Below, piece after piece: positions 34,817 through 44,081 of a stretch of 64,000 nt of DNA. The stretch lies in the NCBI GenBank assembly GCA_905178155.1, contig CAJINV010000008.1, positions 4,204,793-4,268,792 of the forward strand, in the 5' to 3' direction. A program made the translations under genes and the position numbers. Numbering within the stretch: position 1 is the stretch's first letter; each line of letters opens with the position of its first letter. The DNA is from Amoebophrya sp. A120. Its lineage: Eukaryota > Sar > Dinophyceae > Syndiniales > Amoebophryaceae. The notes under the pieces were generated by a model. The model searched no databases and was not told where the DNA came from. It saw nothing but the letters and a program-made list of their open reading frames with translations.

Positions 34817-35488
34817 AGCCCGCGTCGCGTGGCAGCGACGGGGGGACATGTAGCGATAACCGGAAGTGGCTACCTCATGCACATGGAGACGGATGGTGGA
34901 AAAACGCGCTACCTTAAGCTTTTCTTTAAGGAGGATTCGACGGCCACGATGTCATAGTAGTTCCGATTTAAGCCAAGAAGAGTCCCTTTCCCAGTGGTGT
35001 TACCAACCATGTCTTGCGCGGACCCGGACCACCTGACGACGCGGCATGACTGGCCACAAAAACGATGCTATGTCCGGTATGATCCAGGACGAGCGGAGAC
35101 GCAGGGTTTAAGCGCTCGCGTGCTGCAAGTGTCCACATAAAACCGCAAGGAAGCTCTGCGCTGCACGAAAGCCAGGCCATACGGAGGACCGGACAGGCAT
35201 CGCGTAGTGTCCAGGTGATGAAACTGATGGACAGGTCCATCAGAGCCTGATTCACTCATTAGGCAAAGTCAAAATAGTTTGGAAATCGTTTCTGGATTGG
35301 CCCCCGACCCGGACTACCGCAGACAGGCCTGCCAAAGGAAAGCGCGCTGCATCAGAACCCGAGCCAGTATGGCCGGCGCGGCGCCACCGCAAGTACCCGG
35401 AACAGGAGCCCCTGCCTCCAGGAAGCCTTCGGAAGTTGGCAAAGAATTTGGGACAATTTAAACACATCACAGGTGCCATTCGTTAGCA
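34817..35488 (+). CDS. Possible terminal exons of an unrecognised gene
   Basis: Several adjacent segments read like protein in different + frames. 34817-34957 gives GHVAITGSGYLMHMETDGGK and a stop. 34970-35136 gives VPFPVVLPTMSCADPDHL and beyond. 35213-35488 gives HQSLIHSLGKVKIVWKSF, later LRKLAKNLGQFKHITGAIR, and a stop. The last segment, preceded by CCAG, is the most convincing and is likely a real final exon. The frame changes could be short introns or accumulated frameshifts in a decayed gene. A 95-codon minus-strand frame overlaps 34968-35255. No family was recognised. Confidence 0.33.
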
Positions 35489-36368
35489 CGCTGTCTCGAT
35501 GTCTTCTAGTTGTGGAAACTGCGTATACTGTGCTGCGCGAGAAATGTCGGTAGTTGATATCTTCTGAAGCGCCGGTCTCTCACATGGAGTTGTGGCGTTT
35601 CTAGTTTTGGAAGATCCCGCTATGCTTACTTACCGACCATAGCTCGATTCGTGAAGGTTTCAGTGTTGTGGGCAGAGGTCGCCGGAGCCTTTTGTGGGCA
35701 GATGGTGCGCAGTGAAATCTCACCTAGCCAGACGCTGATAGAAACAAACTTCGATGTTCGCTTTTGCATTTGGTGCTTTTTGTCGGGAAAAGCAGGATTA
35801 TAAGGTGAGCACGAAAGAGGAACAGTCGAGCATGACACGGGTCGGTCAGTTTTTTTGATTTATGTGGATTCATGTAATACTTCTGCGATAATAAAAGTGA
35901 GAGTAAGCGATGTTTCAGTCTTGTGGATGAGTGAATAATGATGCGACTGCGATCGCAATATGTCTGTGTCCTTACCTCCTTCACGAATGGAATGGTTGAT
36001 GTTTCGTTTTTTTTGGTTCCCGGAGAGGTCTCTGGTGCTGCTTTGTTGCCAGGCATCCGCTGGCAACGTTTACTCGAGTGCTACCAAAGTAAGAGAGGAC
36101 AAGTAGGGCACTGATTCGGTCTAGTTCCGTTTTTGTTGGAAACCTAATGTGCGATGGGCGGTATATCCTTTTTATGAGAGAAACTGACTGCAATGCTATA
36201 CCAGGGACTGTGGTGAGTTTGAAGTGTCTTGTCCACGAATTATATCCCGCTCCCCACTCGACCGAACTGTAGGAATTGCAACTTTGAAAAGAAGTTGTAA
36301 GTACGGAAGACGGACAAGAGAAGTGCGTTCAGTGTTTCAAAGGTTGAGCTTAAGAAAAAACAAAAAAC
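35489..36368. other. Intergenic stretch, one possible exon
   Basis: 35637-35705 reads ARFVKVSVLWAEVAGAFCGQ in one + frame, but a competing frame is equally open, and I could not attach it to any gene. Nothing else was seen. Confidence 0.35.
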
Positions 36369-36904
36369 ATGGGTTACGACACGGCTCCGTCGGCCATTTA
36401 TGATTCGGAAAAAGAGCGTACCGATGTGGATATGATACGGCATGCTGTAACGCGCAGCGACGCTGATATACGGCCTTTCTGATGCAAGGTCAACATGATG
36501 CATCAAGCAACTTTGCCTTCGCAGGCGTGAATTGCAGTCCCCTGCAACGCCTAGATCATTATGACAAGAATTCCTGGTGCGACCGCGTGTGTCGGTTGCA
36601 CGTGAGCCATCCCGTCGCGTTTTGCGCGTCACTTTCGCGGCGATGTTTGCAAGACATGAAACAGCATTTGCATTTTTGAAACAAAAAGTACGCTTTCCGG
36701 CCCCTCCATATTCTCCACGCCTCGCAGCTGCGCGCTGTCGCACGCTTGGCACTGGACAACGAAGGTTTGATCGCGTCCCACCCAGACCAGGCCGTCCAGG
36801 CGGTTGAGGCCGGCTTCAAGTCCCTGCCCCATGAGGACCAGGTTGGTATCGTCCAATGGATCGACCGATCCCTGAACCCGCCCACGCACCCGTGGATGTA
36901 CTGA
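36369..36904 (+). CDS. 84-aa helical protein, two exons
   Basis: Exon 1, 36369-36446, encodes MGYDTAPSAIYDSEKERTD and on to DMIRHA. Exon 2, 36728-36904, encodes LRAVARLALDNEGLIASHPD to LNPPTHPWMY and a stop. The intron is GT...AG (GTAACG to CTCGCAG), phase 0. The product is mostly predicted helix with balanced charge, has no signal peptide or membrane segment, and ends in an aromatic PWMY. The overall look, small, compact and conserved-seeming, suggests a subunit of a larger complex, but I do not recognise it. It lies just upstream of the first rhodopsin. Confidence 0.6.
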
Positions 36905-37156
36905 TTTTGTTTTAAACTTCTTTAGCTGCATATGTCAGACAGTTTCTCGCAGGCCATAAGAAGCGAGCAAAGGGCTGATTTTGTTTTAAAACCCTGAACA
37001 AACCTCATGATCACGCATTCTCAACCCTGCGTTCCTACCTCCATGTAAATGCACACTTCACATAGTCTTTTGTCGTGCGCTATTCATCAATCCATGTGTG
37101 AGAAGCTGCCATCCAGTCTGAATTTTGGCACATAATCACAAACTCAATCAACACAG
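36905..37156. other. Short stretch upstream of rhodopsin 1
   Basis: No N-terminal rhodopsin exon could be found here. The reading frame of the first recognised exon hits a stop about 45 bp upstream, so a separate start exon must exist or the copy is 5'-incomplete. Confidence 0.4.
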
Positions 37157-40100
37157 CTCGACGGAGTCTGGCGCAGTCCTGGGTGCCCACGACATCGGTA
37201 TCACCTTGATGATAACAGCCACGGCCGCTCTTTGTTGCCTTTGTTTCCAAAAACCGCGAAGATGAGAATTGATACTCAAATGGCGGGAGCAGTGGCGAAG
37301 ACAGCTGTGCACGATTTGTCATGCACAATTTGTCATGGCGTAGTTGGATCATCTTGCGGCACAAGACGCACAATGTAGTTTCCCGACTAGTTCACTGTGC
37401 ATCCATGATGACGATATTGCAAATGCATATGTAGGCGGTTCCGGTTTCAGCGGTAGCTTCGTCATGACGAAACATGTTTTCGTTTCGCGGTTTCCCAGTC
37501 ATGGGTTGTAGGAGAGGTCCGTGAAGCTTCTTTCATCCCCATACCTGTCGGCTCAACCTTCTACGAAATGTTGCAAATATACTGTCTACTGGGTCCTCTG
37601 TACATTTCTGATGCGCTTGCGTCTGCGCAACCAAGGTTACAGCGATATGCTTTCGTTAGTATGGCGAGTGCTCGTTTTTGCGCATGACACCGAGATGAAG
37701 CAACGCATCCCCACGGCGGCATCCACGCATCCGAAAGCCCAAAAATCTGGTGATGGGATCGAAAGTTTTCTTGCAGTATCATTGGGTCCACACGAGTTGC
37801 AAGGAAAATGAATACGTGAGTACTACTCTACAAAGAGCACAGACTAGTACCCTACGACGCGACCTATTTGCAATGCATACTCTTTTCATCGCGATGAACA
37901 TGATGTTGGCCTTCACCGTTTTCTTCCTGCTCGAGCGAAACGCAGTGCCCGCCCAGTGGAAGCGGTCCGTCACCGTCGCCATGCTTGTCACGGGCGTCGC
38001 GTATTGAAATACAATTTAGATAGATGAGTGCTTCTTGATTCTTCGCCTCGCTTGTTTCACGCAGGCGGCGTTGAGCCTAGTATCCTCCTTGACAGAGTAA
38101 CAGAACATTTTGAGGCGGAAAAAGAAATGCTACGGGGACAAGTTAGTTGCCCTTTTGGCATAGCTGGAAGTAGCGTGGTTTGCAGCGAGTTTCAGTGTCT
38201 CCTAAAACTGTGAGGACTGATGATGCGTGACATGTGCAGCTCTAACTCAACTAAAACAAAACTACAGGTTCTGGAACTACTTCTACATGCGAGGGGCGTG
38301 ATATGCAGGGAAGCGAGGTGTTTCGGTTCTGGAAATCGGTCCTTTACAAGTTCGTCTTGTTTGTAAACTGCCATGTACGACAAGATTCTAATGTCATGCG
38401 CAATATTGGAAGTTGAACTTGAAGTGGTTGTTGAGGGAGCGCTCCGGGGGCTCGATGTCTTTCTCTGTGGCTAATGCTTGAAAGAACAGTTTTTTGTATT
38501 CTGGGAGCGTCGCGCTTTTGGGCTTGTTCATGATACGCATGCGACGCGAGGATTTCGATTTTCCCAGTGAGGTATCTTCCATTGAGCCCAACTAGAATCG
38601 TGACCGACTCCTTCCCCTGCATACGCTGGTGAAGACGCAGCAGAGTATCCGCCACGACACAAAAAGATAAAGGATCCGAGTTTTTGCCATGATAAGTAAT
38701 TTAGTCGTATAAATTATTTTTTCTACTAAAAAACATGTTGCTGTTCTGGTGAATTCTGGTGATGATGTTCTCTACCTATGTAATGATTCACCAACTAAAC
38801 AAAAATTCGTGCTCCACGTGCGAACGTTTTGGCATTTCATACTCCGCCCAACCGTCTACCGGTACACCGATATCGCACACAGAAGGTTGTAGTGCTGTGA
38901 CGACCACATCTGTGCTCTGCTGTTTTGCATTAATTCGATTCCGACCACTGAGGTCGTTCTTTTAATGTTGCGTTCGTGGCAGTAAGGACGCCGGAATTGT
39001 AGAGTAGAAATAGGGTTTGTCATGCGCCTTTTAGAGATGAAGAAGAAACAGGAGGTCAGGCACTATTTTTTTGCAGGGTGCAAGAGAAGAAATGAAGAAC
39101 CAAAACAACGTATGTGTCTGACCACTTCTTTGAAATTTGTACTGATGCATATGTAAGAGGTTGCAGTAATACGTCTTTTTCTTTTCATACCTCACTGGCT
39201 GATCACCGTGCCGCTCCAGATCGTCGAGTTCTATCTGATCCTGCAGGTACAAGTGTTTTTCGTTTCGATTGATGCTTTCCCAATGCAGAATAATATCATG
39301 AATGATCGCTCCCTAGTCGAAATCCACATCTTTTTGACATGAGCAAGTTGCAAACCTAGATTGCGAAACCGCACTGGAATAATACACACGAAACATCCAT
39401 TTCCTTTTTGAACTACTCGTTGCTCTGTGGCACCTACAGCTGCAAACAGTCGTCAAATCATGAAAAGCTGTTGACTGAAATGTAAAAGGAAGGAAGTGGA
39501 AGACAACATCCTTTAAAAAAAAGCAGTACGTACTGAAAAGTATTTTGATTTCACGTCACTTTCAGGCTACGACCAACGTGTCTGTGATGCTGTTCTGGCG
39601 CCTCTTGATTGCTTCCATCGTCATGCTGGTCGGCGGGTTCTGCGGTGAGGTCGGCGCCTGCTCCGTGTTGGTCGGCTTCGTGGTCGGCATGTTGGGCTGG
39701 TTGTACATCCTGTTCGAGGTCTTCTGCGGGGAGGCGGGCGCGATCGTATCCTGTGCAAAAGTATCGTACTCGTACTAATTGCAAATATGCATGACAAATC
39801 TTCTTCTTAAGGTAAAACAGCATTACAAATTCGATTTCTCTTCTTGCCATAATTTGTAATGCAATTTATGCTAGTGCGATGCTTTTGCAATGCATAGATC
39901 GCCGGCAACGCCAACTCCAAGGCCTGCGCGTCCGCGTTCAACACCCTGTATCCTGAGTGAAAACGTCCCCACACCAGAGTTGTCATGCAGATTTGCCATG
40001 ACAGGAACAGTTGTGATGCGCAACCCCATGACAGGCATTTTCAATCGTGTTTGGGAACTTTCAGCAGATCGATTTGTGATGCGGCTTTCCTTGCTAACTG

Positions 40101-40571
40101 CACTACCTTACGGACTGAAACTTGTCACGCGTGACTCCCAAAAGTTCTAGGCTTGTGCTGCAAAGTCCCCATCTTGACTCTGGTGTGGGGACGTTTTTAA
40201 TCAGGACGCCCTGCGCTTGATCGTCTCCGTGGGCTGGGCCATCTACCCGATCGGCTACTACATGGTCTACTTGGGCCCGACCTTCTCCTACCACGCCGAC
40301 TCCGTCGTCAACATCATCTACAACTTGGCTGGTAAGTAGTTAGATAGCGCTACAACAACGTTGCAAGGATAGAATCACGTTGTTGTGCCATGCTCTGCTC
40401 TACAATTTTTTGTCGCCCCGAGTTGTAAGGAGGTGTTTCTTGCGTTATGCAGTGATGTGGGTTCCTAATTCTATGCTTTATTCAGTTCTGGATCAAAAAA
40501 AAACCAACACAGATTTCGTCAACAAGGGTGCCTTCGGCCTGTGCATCTGGGCCGCCGCCTATGTAGTGTAA
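37157..40571 (+). CDS. Proteorhodopsin-type microbial rhodopsin, copy 1
   Basis: Recognised exons are 37157-37197, about 37549-37562, 37880-38000, 38268-about 38299, about 38845-38870, about 39199-39246, 39566-39746, 39902-39948, 40214-40331 and 40513-40571. They give seven hydrophobic helices. Key motifs are ERNAVPAQWKRSVTV (helix B start), VAFWNYFYMRG (helix B end), PTVYRYTD joined to WLITVPLQIVEFYLILQ (helix C), GNANSKACASAFNTL, and ADFVNKGAFGLCIW (helix G). The helix C Asp and Glu are the proton acceptor and donor of proteorhodopsins, and the Lys in VNK binds retinal. Gln follows VPL at the tuning site, which predicts blue absorption. The likely role is a light-driven H+ pump in a cell membrane. 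Two introns are introners (39747-39896 and 39949-40208). The intron splitting the helix C Asp-Trp pair starts TATCGC or ATCGCA and is not GT-AG. The N-terminal exon is not located. Confidence 0.88.
37563..37879. mobile_element. Introner element, family B, in rhodopsin copy 1
   Basis: The left arm ATGTTGCAAATATACTGTCT and right arm CCTATTTGCAATGCATA are inverted relatives. The duplication is poor (CTTCT against CTCTT). Removal joins the GSTF segment to LFIAMNMMLAF in frame. Confidence 0.55.
39747..39896. mobile_element. Introner element, family C, 150 bp
   Basis: The left end TATCCTGTGCAAAAGTATCG faces the right end CGATGCTTTTGCAATGCATA. GATCG is perfectly duplicated at 39742-39746 and 39897-39901. 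GT...AG ends are available here by sliding. Removal joins GAGGCGGGC GCG to ATC GCC GGC in the rhodopsin. Confidence 0.88.
39949..40208. mobile_element. Introner element, family A
   Basis: The left end TATCCTGAGTGAAAACGTCC and right end GGACGTTTTTAATCAGGACG are near-perfect inverses extending over about 30 bp each. CCCTG is duplicated at 39944-39948 and 40209-40213. No slide produces GT...AG. Removal joins AAC ACC CTG to CGC TTG ATC in the rhodopsin. Confidence 0.9.
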
Positions 40572-43500
40572 CCCGTGGTCTGGATCTGGAAGCAAAGCGG
40601 GCAAAATTTTCACATTGCGTGACAGCTGTATATAAATCTTGCCGAAAATGACATTGGTGTTGCTGGTCTCTCGCTCACGAGGTTGCGATTGGCAACATTT
40701 CTGCTTGGGCCCCTTCAGGGCTCGTCCGCTACCGTAACATCATGCAACTTCTGTCACGCACAGTGCAGGTTGAAATTGAAACTGCAAGTGATGCCGGGCA
40801 TCACAGTGCAGGTTGAAATGAAACCGTAAACCCTAAACCCCTGTCACGCTCATGCATTGATTGCCGGGCAAGGGCAAACCGCTTTTATGATTTGCTGTTG
40901 TACATCAATTGTGTCTGTCAGTATCCGCTTCCTAGAAAAAACCAGACCCGCTCGTCCCACTGCATACGCGGAAGTCGGACGTGAAGAAGGGCCTCCTGGC
41001 TTAAGTGCGCTTGCAGCTCAGCGTCAGAGTTTTAGTACGCACACCGCCATGAACGAATTCACTAAAATGTAGATGTAGAAACAGAGCAACGTGCAATGTC
41101 GCTTTTATTTTTACCACGCACGGCGTAGAAGTATCTACCATATGAAACAAACCATAACACGTGGCAAAAGCGAAGGACTGCGAGCAACGGCACGCGATGC
41201 TGCTCATGACAATATCATGCGGCGGAAAGGAAATTAGGAGTTGGAAAATAAGTAACCACTTGATAGCACATTACTTTCTCAAGTTTCGTTGATGCGAACA
41301 GTACATCAATCAGGATAAGACCCTTTTTACTAGTTGTAGTTGTTTCTCAACTACCATCCAGGCGGAAAACTACGTTCTCTGTACTTTTGGAACGCCAGAA
41401 CGTAGAAGACCACGCTCTGATCTACTTATGAACCAGGGCACATGCAAACGTGGTCACTAGTGAAAGGGACCAGAACGAGTCAGTGATCAATAGTATCCAG
41501 CGGAAAAGTCTCCGTCCCGCCACAGAAGTAGGTCCGTAATCCGCCGTCCGTGCGGCTAGCAGCACTTGTTTGCAAGACGGTAGAAAAGTTCTTCAGCAGT
41601 AGGCCAACCAGCTGCGGAAATTTGAAAGAAGGGCCGCACTTACTAGGGCTTTTGGGGATGGCGACTTTCGCGCTGGATACACATTGGCAACAGCAAGTCA
41701 GCACCTATCAGAATCATTTTACCAGTTTAGAATCAGGAATAGAACCAATAAGTTTTGTGAAGGTTTAGCAATTAGGTTTCAAATTTTTACACTTGCGCAC
41801 CTGCAAGAAAAACAGAACTGCGCTTGCGCAAGTCGAAGTTGGGCATCAGTTATTGGAGCCCGCAGGTGCAGGAAATTTCGAAGTACAGAAACACGCCCAC
41901 ACCTGTCGCTTTATCGGCCGACAATTTTATTACACTGCGCCTCTAGGACTGCATGCAGACGCACTGGAAGCATAAGTTGATGAGACGAACCTGCATCACG
42001 CTACACAGTCGGGACGGGAGAAGAGGCATGATAGGCAGCGTGTGCGGTATTTTTACCTCTCGAAATTTTCTCGTTAGACAGTATGGGTTGATGATTATCA
42101 TTAAGCACAACTACAGGATAATTGTAAGGGATCCTCATTACGTTCAAATCTGGAGGACCATATCCTCATCTCATGTAGAATCACAGTATCATCTATATCG
42201 GACCGCATAGCAGAAAAAGAAGGACCCTGACCCGTTGCTGCGGGAGGTACGCAAAGCACTCATACACCCCCGCCTCTTTCAGACTGGTCTTGGCACTGTA
42301 GGGATGAGAATGAATAACAAGTAAACCTGAAATGTGTGTTGAACCGATCATGCTGAAATTTTTGTACAGAAGAAGTGCTGGTGACTCGCAGCCATCTGTT
42401 AAAGCCTGCGCAAAGTTGCAGACAAATTTGCACCACAGCAGTCGGGGCAATCATGTTGCCAGCCTCTCATCTTGCATGACGACAATGTAGGCGGGGGTAT
42501 GTTTGTCAATCATACAGGATACGCCATATGTAGAAAACATTCAGGGATTCTCGAACACTACTATCGAATGCAAATATACCGGGTTTCGCGACAAGATAGC
42601 ACCTCGTCAGCATGATCTTGTATTGCGAGAGAAAAGTTCACATTTGCGATATGCCGATGCAAATTTCATCATACCTTTAGTGGTGCTGAAAACACATGAT
42701 TTTCTTGTCGGGAAATGAGGCATATTTTCTCCATGCATAATCAGCAACACACTGCAAAAGTTGTAGCCCATTGCGTAGGCTGACGACGGTTGCAGCCGAG
42801 AGCTATGCTACAGGTCGCAGATTTGACACATGCGTGAACATGATAAGTTTTCCGAAACAGCAAACGACGGTAAAACACATCAAAAAACACATTTTTTAAT
42901 ACTTATAAAGAGAGCGCAACAAAGCGGCGTCTCCTGCAAGAAGTTCCATGATTCTTGCATCGCCCGCTCGAGCACGAGGCTCCTTTGTGGTGCTATCGAA
43001 TAGTGGCGCTGCACGTTCAACCTCGGTGCTGTGTTGCTCTTTTTGTGTCAAATACTTGCTTGGCCTCATTGCTTTGTGATTGTCGTATACTGCTTACTGT
43101 TTGACAGCGTTTGCAATATGTTTTGCATGTAAATGAGTGACCGAAGTCAGACGTAGAAGTGGAATTTTCTTTCGCTCTGTCCCTGCCGTCAGCGTGATAT
43201 CTCCAGTGGCAAAAAATTTGAGCGTAGCGGGCCTAGTTGTACCTCAGGGCACTACATCTTCGTCGGTCGCAAGCGCAAGAAATTCGGTTCCAGCAGAGCG
43301 AATGAATGAGCGACCTTTTTTTTTCACGAATGCGTTTGTACGTACAATAGAAATTCACTTTCTCGGTGATGCCTCCTCTGTCAACGTCGGTGCGCGTTTG
43401 TTTTTCACCACTAAGCGTCCCCTTATATCCTGGTTGTACACCACGAGAGACTGATACCACCTAATTTCAAACAATGTTTTTTGTACTCCCGGCTGGGAAT

Positions 43501-43760
43501 TTTTAAATTGATTTCGTTGTATCATCCTGGTGACCAGTGAGGGACAAAATTTTTGTTTATCCGCTTCTCATTCACACCCCCGCCTCGTAAACTCCACCCA
43601 GGGCCCAAGGAGAAAACCCGAGAGAGACAAGTAGACCCACCTCAGCATCTGTGGAGAGTGCTGTTTAGAAAAAGTAAAGCAACTAGCTTTTGAACAACTC
43701 TTGTTGACAATTCCAGTACCGTAGGAAGAAGAGAGAAAGGCTTGAAGGTCGTAGGTGTAG
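40572..43760. other. Long spacer between the two rhodopsins
   Basis: No gene is supported. 40759-40818 contains two copies of CACAGTGCAGGTTGAAAT. 40821-40841 is a short telomere-like run of AAACCCT-type units. 43137-43454 is open for 105 codons but has no motif. The rest shows only short frames. Confidence 0.5.
40821..40841. repeat. Interstitial telomere-like repeat
   Basis: Three 7-bp units occur in tandem: AAACCGT, AAACCCT, AAACCCC. The complement is TTTAGGG-type, the telomere repeat of plants and reported for dinoflagellates. Too short to prove telomeric origin. Confidence 0.45.
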
Positions 43761-44051
43761 TATCCACGGCAAAAAACATGTCTGGTTCTGGAAAAGTGCC
43801 GCTGTTTGATGTATGCATGAGCACAGAATAAACAATGAAATGGTCGGGACCTTTTTTCAGACGCATTGCTGCAGTGAATGCCCAGCAGCGGATTGCTTTG
43901 CTTGCAAACGCAATCCACCGTTTGCATGACATGATATACCTCTTAAAACAGTTTGGGCGACCACGTGCATTCTCCCCACGGTTTTATCAGTGCACTTTGT
44001 GAAGAATTGGCGCTTTCCAGGGTTGTACTCCAGACATGTTTGCATTGCATC
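43761..44051. mobile_element. Family B element just upstream of rhodopsin 2
   Basis: The left end is TATCCACGGCAAAAAACATG, followed by TCTGGTTCTGG. The right end is CTCCAGACATGTTTGCATTG. The duplication is TGTAG (43756-43760) against TGTGG (44052-44056). It ends about 30 bp before the start codon, so it is either a leader intron or an intergenic copy. Confidence 0.65.
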
Positions 44052-44081
44052 TGTGGTCTTAGAAACGTTTTTCCAGAGAAG

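Noticed and set aside
39187-39210. Loss of the proton-acceptor Asp (His-Trp) in rhodopsin copy 1
   Set aside because: Reading the exon straight upstream of TGGCTGATC gives His, but the preceding exon at about 38845-38870 supplies PTVYRYTD, so the Asp is present and the His codon is intronic.
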